A stretch of DNA of 64,000 bases. Origin: Diphasiastrum complanatum. Lineage: Eukaryota > Streptophyta > Lycopodiopsida > Lycopodiales > Lycopodiaceae. The DNA lies in assembly GCA_029204225.1 (NCBI GenBank), contig CM055103.1:38712255-38776254 (forward strand), written 5' to 3'. A program made the translations under genes and the position numbers. This document shows positions 10,225 to 21,130 of the stretch, piece after piece. The notes below the pieces were generated by a model that saw only the letters and a list, made by a program, of their open reading frames with translations, did no database searches and was not told the origin of the DNA. Numbering within the stretch: the first letter of the stretch is position 1; each line of letters opens with the position of its first letter.

Positions 10225-11398
10225 CTATAGAAACTGCATCTCTTGATGTATTCTTCCATTCAGAACTGTATTACAATGTTGCTTATCTTGCTTCTTTGTC
10301 ATTGGTCCTATACTCTTCTCTTCCTTCAATATAATTGCTTTCGGCGATTTTATTGTTGGTTCATCTGGAATATTTAGAACTCCAAACCTTGTAGGATCCA
10401 TATGATTTAGAATCTGCTCATCAGTAAGTTCAGCATTTTCGTCATAAGATAAAGCATGGCTAACATGAATAAGGTCCTCTTCAATAGGATCTGGAATAGG
10501 ATCAATCGATATCCATGCCACATTCATCATATTGACTAGAAAGGTGATTGGCATGTCCAAAGTACTATCAACAATAGGAATGTAGCTTAGCTCTAAATTG
10601 TCATCTCATTGACACATGTATCTTGTTGTACAATCCACAGTTGCAAGTGTTTAATTACAATTAACATTATCTGTTTGAGAGTCGTAGGGCACTCCCAAAG
10701 CTTTCAACGGTCGATCACAAGTATGATCCGTTGTTGATGAATCATCATCCGCTTTTTGGACTGCTGGTTTAATTGTCCAAGTCAGTGGATCAACTTTCTC
10801 CAATTATGAATTACTTGCGCAACTCGTAACCATGGTCGTCCCAATAGAATGCGATAAACTAATGATGCATCTGGCAAGTCCAGTACTACAAAAGTAATGA
10901 AAAAACTGCATTCTCACAATTTTTTCTGGTATGTCTTCCACTATGCCTTTACGACGAACTGTAGTCTCAGCTAACTTGATAGCAAAATTTGTAGGTTTCA
11001 TCCTTGTAAGGCCCCATTTTGCACATAGCTTTGTTGAAATTAGATTGACTCATGAACCTCCATCTATCACGGCTACCTCTCGACTAAACTGTTTATGCTA
11101 TATAGGCAAGGTGATATTTCTTTGCTCACTTTCCCAGGGTGACCTTACATTGAGTACTTCATTTGAATCTTCAAAATTGGCACAAAATAGTGGTTCCTGC
11201 TGGACTATTGGTTCTATGTTGGTCAATCTCTCACCTACTAGCACTTCTTTCACTTGAGACACCAACTTAAGAAATTCTCCCAATGTAATATCCATCTTGC
11301 TAGATAGAATATTCACAATCAGTTTTGTTTGTGGCGCTTCAGGTTTGATCATCTTGAAAGGATTTTCACAATGATGCAACTGAGTATTGAAGGCCATT
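10225..11398 (-). pseudogene. Gag end, aspartic protease and linker of gypsy C
   Basis: The minus strand at 11403-11098 gives a Gag-protease region (LSSKMDITLGEFLKLVSQ). At 11060-10800 a retropepsin pattern follows: DGGSWVNLIST with the catalytic Asp, then TTVRRKGIVEDIP and LGRPWLRVAQVIHNW. The linker (10560-10225) is acidic and open for 111 codons. The same protease style occurs in gypsy G at about 38010, so these belong to related lineages. The unit ends abruptly at 11398 where copia D begins. Confidence 0.65.
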
Positions 11399-11840
11399 TT
11401 CAAATTCAGTGTCCATCACTGCCTTCCATTGATCAGCATCAGGTGTAGACATCGCCTCCGATACTGTGTTTGGTTCTTGCACGAAGTAGTAAGTTGCATC
11501 GTCCATAAATCTGGATGGAGATTGTCTTGGTCGATTTGATCTTCCTGGTTGAGTCTCGACCCCTTGATGTGATTCATCTTGTTGAGGTTCTGTCTCATTT
11601 TATGAGTTTGTATCAATTTCCTGATTTTTGATCTTGGGATCTTTTTCAATACCTATATCAGAAAATTTTCGATACCTGGATCAGAAATCTCTTGAGCTTT
11701 TCTCTTGTGGTTAATAAATCGATTTTCCACAAAGATAACATCTCTTCTTGTGAATGATTTTTTTGTTTCCAGATTGTAGAGCTTGTATGCCTTGTGATCT
11801 GGGGAGTAGCCAACAAAAATCGATTATATGCTTTTGTCAT
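11399..11840 (-). pseudogene. RT N-terminus of copia D (truncated)
   Basis: The minus strand shows the start of a Ty1/copia RT domain (TPDADQWKAVMDTEFE) ending at 11399, where gypsy C sequence begins. Upstream, the integrase-RT linker includes the HKAYKLYNLETKK-type segment near 11780. The catalytic RT core, RNase H and 3' LTR are absent, so the element is a 5' two-thirds fragment. Confidence 0.7.
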
Positions 11841-12900
11841 CTAGCTTCTTCCTAAGATCTTCAAGGATCTGAGCATAAATGATGCAATCAAACATTCTAA
11901 TATTCTTGAGTGATGGTTTCAATCATGTCCATACCTAATAAGGTGTCTTTCTATTCAAGGCTTTGGTGATGGATCGATTTTGTAGGTAGGCGGCTGTAGT
12001 AACAACTTTTGCCCAAAATTTCTTCAGAAGAGTGGCATGGGCCATCATGCTCTTGAAACTTTCGATAAGGGTCTGATTCTTCCATTCAGATACACCATTG
12101 GACTAAGGTGAGTAGCTCGTTGTGAATTGTTGATGTATTCCGTTGGCCTTGCAGAACTCTTTAAATTTGGTGGAGATAATTCTCCCCCTCCATCTATGTG
12201 TAGAGCTTTAATCTTCCTATGGGTCTGATTTTCAGCGTACGCCTTGTACTGTGTGAAAAACTTGAATGCCTCTGACTTTTGAAAGTAGGTTGCAGTCCTT
12301 CAAGAGAAGTCATCGATGAAGGTTAGGAGGTATAGAGCTCCTCCTTTGGAAGCAGTCTGCATAGGGCCACAGATGTCGCTATGTATAAGATCAAACAGGC
12401 CTTTAGAAGTATGAACCGAGTCTGAAATGAATGGACTTCTTGCATGCTTGCTGATTATACAGCTTTCACATGGAGAAGTTGGCTTGCTAACAGAAGGCAG
12501 ATCTTGTACTAGCTTCTGAGTCGACATTTGTTGAATACTATTTAAATTCAAATGGCCTAATCTGAAATGCCAAAGCATTTCAGATGATTTAGAAGTTGAA
12601 GTGTGAAGAGCTTGACTATTGGAAGAATAACAGTGGCTAAGTTTGTAGTGGTTTCCACTTCTACTCCCAAAAGCTAGAACTTTTTTAGTTTTGTCAAGGA
12701 TGGTATAGTTGTTTGCATCAAATTCAACCCTCCGACCTGAATCAGTGATTTTGCTAACTGAGAGCAGATTCTTGGTCAGATTTGGGACGTGGAGAACGTT
12801 GGACATCATCTTGACTTCACCCTTTTGAAATTTGAATCTGACTATTCCTTCACCTTGAACTGAATGTGATGAGTTGTCTCTGAGATGCACAACTCGAGAG
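11841..12900 (-). pseudogene. Pre-integrase and integrase of copia D
   Basis: The 196-codon frame at 12890-12300 starts after the protease with LHVPNLTKNLLSVSKITDSG. It continues with the GAG-pre-integrase motif LWHFRLGHLNLNSIQQM, the zinc finger CESCIISKHARSPF and the core LFDLIHSDICGPMQTASKGG with the first catalytic Asp, then LTFIDDFS. Past 12300 the core continues in other frames (FKVFHTVQGVR-like, then SPMVYLNGRIRPLSK-like near 12090). Stops are present, so this is not functional as a single frame. Confidence 0.8.
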
Positions 12901-13990
12901 TGGGTGAAAGATTTACAACCTTTGAACTAGTCTTGATGGTGAGTCAAGTGTTGAGTTGCTCCAGAATCAAGATACCAGGAATCGATATCATGTTGTTCTC
13001 CGTCTTTGGTCATGAAGGTTGCCTCATCTTCCCCTTGCTAATGTATCAAAAAACTGGTTGAGGCTGAATTTGCTTGTTGTTGGAACTGCTTTTTCTTTTC
13101 ATTGTTGAATTTCAAAGTTCTGCAGTCCTTGATCTCATGTCCAGTTCTCTTGCGGTATTTGTAGAATAATTTTTGCTTTGGTTGGAAAGATGAAGTGTTC
13201 AAATTTGACCCTGAGCCAGAATTTAACCTAGAGCCAAAATTTGAGCCTGAGTCAATTCGATTCTAACTGCATATTGCTCTTCTTTTTGGAATATAGAGCA
13301 TGAAGATCCATCCTTGAGCCTAAGGAGGATGTGAATTTTCTGATTTCCTTTGTAGAAGCATCGAAATTGCTCTTGATAGAGTAATTTGCTCCTGGGTCAA
13401 AATTATCATGACCCAATGTTCATAGGCTTCAGGGAGACTCGATAGTAAAGTCATATTAGCATCGAAATCTTCAATGATTGATTGCAGCCATTTGCTCCAT
13501 AAGATTTTTGAAAGTGTTGATATGACTTGTAACACTTTCTGCTTCATACCTCTTCAAGTTGAAGATTTTTTTCATCAAGTGTAACTTGGAAGTAACATCT
13601 CTGATATCATGTAGGGTTGCTAGGATGTCCCATGCATCCTTGGTTGTCTGAGCATTACGTATGTGAATTATCTGTGTATCCTTGATATTGACAATAATCA
13701 TGGCAAATGCCTTGCCATCTCTCAGTCTCCATTTGGTGATAATGGCTGCATCACCTTATGGCTTGACTTTTGTGCCGTCAACAATGTCCCATAGTTCTTT
13801 GGCTAATAGCATGACCTTCATTTTGAACTTCCAGAGATGATAGTTCCCTCCATCGAGTCTCTCGATTAGAGAAGACTGATCCATTCTGGTTGAGTGAGAT
13901 CATTAGTAGAAGCAATGATTTCGAAATATTGTTGGTTGCATGCTTGCTAGTACAACGTATTGATAGAAACAAGACTAATAATCCGCAATA
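12901..13990 (-). pseudogene. Gag and protease of copia D
   Basis: Near 12970 the minus strand encodes a protease-type SWYLDSGATQHLTHHQD-like block. Farther right lies a Gag with IIHIRNAQTTKDAWDILATL, LHLMKKIFNLKRYEAESV and LLSSLPEAYEHW. The zinc-knuckle region around 13130 is decayed (CRKRTGHEIKDC-like). Frame changes separate these parts. Confidence 0.7.
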
Positions 13991-14012
13991 GAAGCAGATT
14001 ACTGGAATGCCC

Positions 14013-14024
14013 GCTCTGATACCA
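14013..14024 (-). other. Primer-binding site of copia D
   Basis: The minus strand reads TGGTATCAGAGC exactly, the tRNA-Met type, directly adjoining the LTR at 14025. Confidence 0.9.
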
Positions 14025-14635
14025 TGTCGTAAATCAGTGGGAATGAGAGGAAGTTGGGAGTGAGCTTGGTGTGTGGATCGGAAGTGCCATAGTTAGCAAC
14101 AGAACATTCAAATTGAAAGATTCACAGTTGCACAAAGAACGATAGAATAGTAGGACTGAAAAAATTGCAGTCTGATAAATATCAAAAACAATGAGTACAA
14201 TGGCTTGAAGTGATTACTTCAACTTACAATTGTTGAGAGTGATAACTCTTGTTACACAACTCAAATAATCAGAAGAAGTTTTCTGATAAAGATTCTAGAA
14301 TAATATCTTACAAAATATCTACAACTACATTGTGTTGCAGTTATTACAACCACCTCATTACAGTTAATGCATGTACAAAGTGGGCGGACTGTCAACGCGA
14401 AGTTGCTGGTTTGGATTTAGACCGACAGTATCGAAATTTACAAGTATTGAAAAAAAAATATACATTGGCTCAAAAAATATAGAATTTTTTTAGTCGATCC
14501 AGTATTGAAATTTTTTGAAAACTTCGATCCTGAAATTTTTCGATTCTTTGAACAGAAATTCGAGCCTTTTGTTTTGGGTTTTTAGGATGCTCATTATTGA
14601 ATGGATTTGAGACTGAGCATCGAATTCCAACAACA
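14025..14635 (-). mobile_element. 5' LTR of copia D
   Basis: The left end TGTCGT and right end ACAACA form an imperfect inverted pair. The left end adjoins the primer site and the right end abuts gypsy Gag coding sequence. The length is 611 bp. No second LTR is present. Confidence 0.65.
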
Positions 14636-14890
14636 TTCAATCTCATCTTGGTTGTAAAATCAATCTTGAGCTACACCGGTTAGGGACATAGAAAATAGCT
14701 TAAGTTTATCATGTGGAAAAACTTTGTCATAAACCTCACACAATTTAGCAAAGATTTTGAAAAATCTTACTGGATCGGATAACCCATTATACTTTTGCAA
14801 ATCTAGACGAGGTGTTCTTCTATCACTAACTTGTGGAGCAACAATCGGAGGATCAAGTAGCTCAAGCTCAATATTTGAATCAGCCATTAT
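14636..14890 (-). pseudogene. Gag N-terminus of a gypsy element (probably C)
   Basis: The minus-strand frame starts at 14887 (MADSNIELELLDPP) and includes LDLQKYNGLSDPVRFFKIFA and MSLTGVAQDWF, a standard retrotransposon Gag pattern. It is interrupted by the copia D LTR at 14635. Since gypsy C protease resumes on the other side of copia D in the same orientation, copia D probably landed in this gypsy, with later loss at the far junction. Confidence 0.65.
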
Positions 14891-15240
14891 TCCAAATCAG
14901 TTCAGAACAATGAGATTGGATCTAGATTTTTCACCTAATCCTATCTGATTTGTAAAAACCTTTATCACTTGATTTCAATCAAAATTTGATTTTGAAAAAA
15001 AGATTTTGATCGAGCAATTAACACTTATAGAAATATAAATTTCTCAAAATCAATATCAAACTATAACAGAATCTTTCAAAATTTTGACAGTAGCTAGATC
15101 TGATAGATCAGAACTCAAAAATAGTATTGGCAAAGGTTCCCTAGGTGAAGGTTGACTCGGCGAGGGTTCTTTCAATACTATTTTGGATAAACAAAATCAC
15201 TTATATGGCTTTTTCTGACAAATCATGTAAAAATAACTTT
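14891..15240. other. Probable gypsy leader sequence
   Basis: This is AT-rich sequence upstream (minus strand) of the Gag start at 14887. It holds no reading frame and no convincing primer site. A phrase similar to the 8731-9000 region (GGCAAAGGTTCC) occurs at about 15129. Confidence 0.35.
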
Positions 15241-15540
15241 CGTCTTATTGACAATAGGTAGACCTGACTCACTCACAAGTTCTAGTGGGCACCCAAAATG
15301 AACCAAGATATTTTTTCATATAGGAACTTGGCAGTGGAGTTGGCATCAGCCTTCCTCACTGTCTTGGCTTCGATCCATTTGGTCAAGTAGTCGGTGGCTA
15401 CGAAAATAGAATGAGCTTGGGAGCCACACACAACCAGAAGAATAGGGCCGACATAGTCAATACCCCATTTCTCAAATGGCATCTCTCAGCCAAGATAGGT
15501 CGTAACGGCATTCTCCATCATTGCACATGCAATATAGTTG
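15241..15540 (-). pseudogene. Integrase fragment of gypsy E
   Basis: MPFEKWGIDYVGPI, then IFVATDYLTKWIEAKTVRKA, is the integrase core start with its first Asp. It continues to a degraded second-Asp region (CPLELVSESGLP) and then ends near 15240. The HHCC region upstream is decayed. Confidence 0.7.
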
Positions 15541-16265
15541 TTCAACTATCAACGTGTAGGGAGCAGATTTGATGATCAACTACGTCGTTTCACCTTGTTC
15601 ATCTCTAGAGGAGGACATGCCGACATAAGATATCCCACAATGTCAGCTGCCCACTCAGGGATGACATTGATGTGGAACAATGTGGCATCAAAGAGTTCGT
15701 CATCTACCCCTCTACTCTCAGAAATGTTACAAATCCATGAGAAGTGATTAGCTAGATAGTGTTGCTTACCCTTGTGAACGATTATTTTAAAGTTGAACTC
15801 TTGGAGAAGCAACATCCATCTCGTGATTCATCATGTCGTGCATGTTATATTTACCAGATACAGTAGGGCTTGATAATCTACAAAGAAAACGAAGGGATTG
15901 GCCAGAAGGTAATGGCAAAAAATTTTGACGTTATATACCATTGCTAGCACTTCGCACTCGATGGTCGTATAGTTCATCTCTGTAGAAATCAACTGTCTAT
16001 TGGTGAAGTAGATCAAGTATTCCTTCTTGTACTCCCCAGGTTGTGTAAGAACACTTATTATGGCATATTTAGAAGCGTCTGTATGGACATGGAATTCTAC
16101 GGTTGACATAGGGGGTTGTAGGATTGGAGCAATTACTAAGGCTTTTTTGAGTTTATGAAATGCCTCAGTAGCTTCAAAGTTGTCCATTCGAGTTGGATGG
16201 TCATTTGGTATATCAAACAGACCAACTTGATGAAATTCAAAACAAACTTTCGATAATAATTGCAA
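15541..16265 (-). pseudogene. RNase H of gypsy E
   Basis: The 144-codon frame contains FHVHTDASKYAIISVLTQPG (catalytic Asp), STEMNYTTIECEVLAMVYNV (catalytic Glu) and FVFFVDYQALLYLVN (next Asp). This is the normal order for a gypsy RNase H. The segment after it (KIIVHKGKQHYLANHFSWI, 15815-15576) is the end of the domain in a shifted frame. Confidence 0.8.
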
Positions 16266-17100
16266 TGTCCCATAAAGATATATACTCCGCGTATAATTCC
16301 AAGTTCAGGCATAGCAAGTATTATGCAGATTTTGTCAACGTCGGTGGCGATACCATGCCTCAAAACAACATGGCCTAGCATTATGTCATGCGTGACCAAG
16401 AACTGACATTTAGCTAGGTCTAGAGATATGGCAAATAATCGACATTGTATGAACATCTTTTTCAAGCAAGATAAATGCTTGGCTCGAGAGGAGTGAATAC
16501 ACAAGCCATCCATGAAGATCTCAAGGAATTTCCATAAAAAGTCCTTGAAAGCATAGCTCATCACTTGTTGGAAGGTGCTAGGAGCGTTGCACAATCCAAA
16601 TGGCATCACCTTATATGCATAAGTTTCTCAGTCGGTAGAGAATGCAGTTTTGTGCTGATCTTCTAGCGCTATTTGTACATAACCAGTAAACCCATCTAAA
16701 AAGCTATAGGCTTCTACTCCGACTATCTGCTCTAACAGATTTTTTGTCAAGGGTAGGAAAAAATGGTCCTTGTTGGTAACGGCATTGAGCTTCTTGTAGT
16801 CTACACAAATTGGAAGTTTACCATTTTTCTTCGACACCACCATGATAAGTGATACCCAATCTATGTATTCCATCTCGTAGATGAATCCTACATCTAGAAG
16901 CTTGGTTAATTCTTCATGAATCAGCTTGGCATAGTGTAGATTAGACCGATATGGCCTACTAATAATGGGTTTCGCCCACCAACTAGAGAAATTGTGTGAA
17001 TTACTACGTCCAACGATATGCCCTTCAACTCAGCATAATTCTGTGCTAGACAGTCACGGTATTTGCAAAGAAGGGCTTTAAGATCTCATAGTTCATCTGA
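16136..17100 (-). pseudogene. Reverse transcriptase of gypsy E with altered catalytic box
   Basis: From about 17090 leftwards lie the RT linker, then KNGKLPICVDYKKLNAVTNK, YSFLDGFTGYVQIALEDQ, MPFGLCNAPSTFQQVM and the catalytic box, here FMDG instead of (Y/F)xDD. The second Asp codon has become Gly (16505-16507 on the minus strand), explainable by one base change. Stops also separate the finger and palm frames. The unit stops at 17100. Confidence 0.8.
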
Positions 17101-19171
17101 TAAAATCCTGTTAAGAATGCAGATCACATAATCAATCACCATACACACTCCTCACAAGCTCTCAAAGATGGCACAGCAAAAGCTTATGATTACAAAGAGA
17201 AAACTGTACATATAGTAAAAGTCCCAACTGCATGAAAGGATAGGTGTCCTAAAATTGGCCTACCACCTGCCAAACTAAGGTTGGGCCTGATATGGCCAAA
17301 TTCGATCGACAAACTCGAGACATGCCCTCTAGTATAGCATACACTATATACAACTTTGTGCAGGCTAACTTTTCCTATGTGTGGCTAACCGGCTAACCCA
17401 AGTAGCCGTCTACGGGGTCAGTGCCCAGCTGATATGACAATAGTGGGTCACGTCCCGATAACAACCAAAAACTGTAAATCCTAATTAACTGAAGATATGT
17501 ATAGTTAATTACAATACTGCACTTCGAGTACAATAAACATTCAGATCAGATCTGATTCTTAACATTCTTTCTTAAGCTCAAATGCAGTAGGAGTAAAGAA
17601 ATATATTGTAGCAGCGTCTGGAGTGTCCAAAAGATGTTATGCATATCCTTGCTACCCTGTACTTGACTCACACTCAAGCACACCATCAAACCACCAGGTT
17701 TGGCACACAAAGTATCATGTAAACACAATGCTCATATAGAGAGTCTACCACACTCTCGACCAAACTGACTCGTCTCCAATCCAACTTGACCACAAGTGGA
17801 CCACATGAGTGACATGGATCAAACTGAGGAAATCCCACTGCCACCATGAGACTTACATCCTCCATCTAGCTAGGCTGACATCCTTTCAGACACTTACAAG
17901 CACAAACCTATAAAGCTGACATAAATGAGTGACTGAGGCTCAACCTGAGGAAATCTTACTGCCACCATAAGATTGCACCCTCACCAGATAGACAGCTAGT
18001 AGATAATGACAAGTCAATGAGCATAAAATGAGTACTTTGTTTCACATGTAGCAAAGGCACAACCACATAAAACTCCGACTCAGATTCAGACTCATATGAC
18101 AAGGTAACATGCAAGCCCATGCACACTCATGCAAACCAGCACAAATGATAAAGCATCAAATACATGACCATGGCCTGCACAAACTGTGGTATCTTGTCGT
18201 ACCAACACCTGTGCCACCTGTAGATCCACTGCTATACCACTGGTCTCCAAATCAAATCCTCTCGATCATGGCCTGCACTGGTAACTAAGATGCCCTCATG
18301 TCCAAGCATGTACATCTATCCAATAGGTCTTGAAAGCTGACCCCCATTCATTCCTTGTGCTCCAATCACAAGAGTCTACCCAGGACTCAATGAATGAATG
18401 TACACAAACCTCACCATAGGCTATACCTAAGTAGCTCGCCCATCTCCCACAGATACTGATGATGATCTATCTGTCCTACATCCCATGTAGGTTCAACTTC
18501 CCATGCTTGACGTTGTCAACTCTGATTTGACCAGTACATAAGCCTCCCACCAAGGAGCCTATCTCACCAATGTATCCATCATGTCAACCAAACAAAGCAA
18601 ATGCAAAATAGATCCACCATCGTGATGAGAAACTCACTCATGATCCTGTAGCATATAAGGTAGGATAGCTGCATCAAAAACATGTACCCTGTACCATCTG
18701 ATCACTAAGTATCCATTACCCGCTGATAGCTACCCAAGAATCTGTCCACTTGTAGTGCAACTAGACTCCAACTAGATCTAACCAAAAACTACATCCTGAT
18801 TAACAAATAATGATGGATAACAACATGTGACGCCAACCTGGAGACTACTATGCATATAACCATGCATCTCACCTGATTACTTGCCAAAGTATCAGTTGTC
18901 ACTCCCTGAGCAACCATCTCCATCCCTGTCAGCTCACAACCATGGGCATGCTGGATTAACATCACCCCGTAATGCACTCCATGCCCATAGGATATGTACC
19001 ACCCCAGGTACACTCCATGCCACCTACCTCCAAGTAGGCATGACCCGTCCCTAGGTCACCACATGTGCACCAGCTGAAGAACATCGTCCACACATCAAAT
19101 GACATATCATACCTAAGCAACTGTAGCACCTCCCTAGGTGCCACCCCAATGGACTTGTCATCTACATACTA
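17101..19171. other. Unassigned 2-kb stretch between gypsy E and the copia complex
   Basis: I see no convincing gene or transposon domain. A diverged direct repeat of about 120 bp is visible: a block containing ACTGCCACCAT occurs at about 17837 and again near 17960 with similar flanks (CTGAGGAAATC before it). The sequence is richer in C and CA than its neighbours. It may be a decayed LTR, but no partner is present. Confidence 0.4.
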
Positions 19172-19287
19172 TGCTCGAGATTGATTTTTATGAAGATCTT
19201 GTTTTTATATGCCAATATAGATATGCTCACTCTATGTTGAAAAAATTCCATATGGAAAATTTTTATATCAAGCATCTAGGTGTAGGA
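19172..19287 (+). pseudogene. RT tail fragment of copia F1 family, first copy
   Basis: It is nearly identical to 20346-20461 and encodes the end of a copia RT (EIDFYE.LVFICQ.RYAHSM). It joins directly to the LTR at 19288, without RNase H or a normal 3' end. Confidence 0.75.
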
Positions 19288-19944
19288 TGCTGATAGGACC
19301 AAATTTGGCATAGATGGCAAATTACCCATTTCCACTTGTAATGCCACTATTTAGCCAAAATAGAGTAAGAGGCTAAACTCGTGCCAATTAGAGTGTAGAC
19401 AAGTGTAATACGTTTGTTTGATGAAATTTAAGAGGTCCAATAGGATTTAGAGATGGAACCTTGAGGGGTCCAATAGAATTTGAGGTTTGCTTGAAAATGG
19501 TCCAATAGAATTTAGAGGTGAATGGATCAATGGTCCAATAGGATTAAGAGGTGGAAAAAGTGTGGTCCAATCATAGTTAAGCATTGTGGTAGCTCGTGGA
19601 TCTACTAGTATCATTGTACTTCTCGTTTGGATCTAATTGATTAAGAGATTGAGTGGATTTTGAGTGTAAGTGATTTTCTAGCTTTCTCTCTTTACCCGAG
19701 AGCTCATGATGATTTTTTCTCTCTGCTCGAGGAGAGCAGCCTGTTTTTACTTAGAATAATTTTTTATACTTCCCCACACGTGTGAGTGAGAGTTGGAAGT
19801 GATTGAATGCATGTAGTAGTGTGTTTTTGCCATAGAATCAAAGATACATCTTGAATTTCAATCTAGTCTTGATATTGGTGCATCTACACACCTTAGGAGA
19901 TCACAAGTACATGTTGTGGACAGTCCACACGTGTGAAGTTAACA
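19288..19944 (+). mobile_element. LTR 1 of copia F1
   Basis: This 657-bp repeat runs from TGCTGATAGG (TGTTGATAGG in the other copies) to GTGAAGTTAACA and is nearly identical to LTRs at 20462-21117 and 27180-27835. It is followed not by a primer site but by RT coding sequence, so this LTR is fused to the middle of pol. Confidence 0.9.
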
Positions 19945-20115
19945 TCAAGGATTCATCAAGGATGAGTTCAAAGTGTGCTTGCTCTTCAAAAGTCTTTATG
20001 GACTCAAGCAAGCACCAAGTCCACACGTGTGAAGTTAACATCAAGGATTCATCAAGGATGAGTTCAAAGTGTGCTTGCTCTTCAAAAGTCTTTATGGACT
20101 CAAGCAAGCACCAAG
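19924..20115. repeat. 96-bp tandem duplication across an LTR/RT junction
   Basis: Copies at 19924-20019 and 20020-20115 appear identical by eye. Each contains the last 21 bases of the LTR (with CACACGTGTG) plus 75 bases of RT coding sequence beginning GGATTCATCAAGG after the junction. The duplication must have followed formation of the LTR/RT junction. Confidence 0.95.
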
Positions 20116-20466
20116 ATCATGGTATTCAAGACTTAATTCTTTCCTTATCTGACTAGGATCTACTCTTAGTGACTATGATCCTTCCATGTATCTAAAGTTT
20201 GTTGATAGTAATATTGTCATTCTTCTAAATTATGTTGATGACATTATTCTTTGTGGAAGCTGTATCAAGCTAGTTGGTGAAACTAAGCTAGCACTTGGTT
20301 ACGAGTTTAAAATGCAAGATCTAGGGGAACTACATTACATCCTAGGCCTAGAGATTGATTTTTATGAAGGTCTTGTTTTTATATGCCAATCTAGATATGA
20401 TCACTCTATGTTGAAAAAATTCCATATGGAAAAGTTTTATATCAAGCATCTAGGTGTAGGATGTTG
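20020..20466 (+). pseudogene. Copia F1 reverse transcriptase fragment
   Basis: It encodes the RT palm from [20 protein letters not shown] through a frame break near 20115-20155, then SDYDPSMYLKFVDSNIVIL, the catalytic YVDD box (NYVDDIILCG), YEFKMQDLGELHYILGLEI and SRYDHSMLKKFHMEK. It is flanked on both sides by LTRs, so fingers, RNase H and all other genes are missing. The catalytic box itself is intact, but the fragment has no start and carries a frameshift. Confidence 0.85.
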
Positions 20467-21117
20467 ATAGGACCAAATTTGGCATAGATGGCAAATTACC
20501 CATTTCCACTTGTAATGCCACTATTTAGCCAAAATAGAGTAAGAGGCTAAACTCGTGCCAATTAGAGTGTAGACAAGTGTAATACGGTTGTTTGATGAAA
20601 TTTAAGAGGTCCAATAGGATTTAGAGATGGAACCTTGAGGGGTCCAATAGAATTTGAGGTTTGCTTGAAAATGGTCCAATAGAATTTAGAGGTGAATGGA
20701 TCAATGGTCCAATAGGATTAAGAGGTGGAAAAAGTGTGGTCCAATCATAGTTAAGCATTGTGGTAGCTCGTGGATCTACTGGTATCATTGTACTTCTCAT
20801 TTGGATCTAATTGATTAAGAGATTGAGTGGATTTTGAGTGTAAGTGATTTTGTAGCTTTCTCTCTTTACCCGAGAGCTCATGATGATTTTCTCTCTCTGC
20901 TCGAGGAGAGCAGCCTGTTTTTACTTAGAATAATTTTTTATACTTCCCACACGTGTGAGTGAGAGTTGGAAGTGATTGAATGCATGTAGTAGTGTGTTTT
21001 TGCCACAGAATCAAAGATACATCTTGAATTTCAATCTAGTCTTGATATTGGTGCATCTACACACCTTAGGAGATCACAAGTACATGTTGTGGACAGTCCA
21101 CACGTGTGAATTTAACA
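20462..21117 (+). mobile_element. LTR 2 (5' LTR) of copia F1
   Basis: This 656-bp repeat has ends TGTTGA and TTAACA, followed exactly by a tRNA-Met primer site. It is the 5' LTR of the main copy, matching 27180-27835 in length. It contains five evenly spaced CCAAT motifs, a TATA-like TTTTTATACTT at about 20934-20944 and two copies of the palindrome CACACGTGTG (one mutated in the 3' LTR). No target duplication is seen: the preceding bases (TAGGA) differ from those after 27835 (AATAT). Confidence 0.92.
20608..20757 (+). promoter_or_regulatory. Five-fold CCAAT array in the copia F1 LTR
   Basis: CCAAT occurs at 20611, 20644, 20676, 20709 and 20741, steps of 33, 32, 33 and 32 bases. Each lies in a degenerate unit starting GGTCCAATAGRATT (the last unit is weaker). 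The array is about 190-330 bases upstream of the TATA-like site, so it lies in U3. CCAAT is the NF-Y site, and binding here is inferred. The array is also present in the other LTR copies. Confidence 0.75.
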
Positions 21118-21130
21118 TGGTATCAGAGCC
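21118..21130 (+). other. Primer-binding site of copia F1
   Basis: The sequence is TGGTATCAGAGCC, a full tRNA-Met type primer site, immediately after the LTR end TTAACA. Confidence 0.93.

Noticed and set aside
17101-19171. A host gene in the unassigned 2-kb region
   Set aside because: The longest frames are 60-74 codons without domains or splice-supported continuity.
20020-20466. Possible retron or group II intron RT
   Set aside because: The YVDD context (NYVDDIILCG, DLGELHYILGLEI) is that of Ty1/copia RT, and it is flanked by LTRs.
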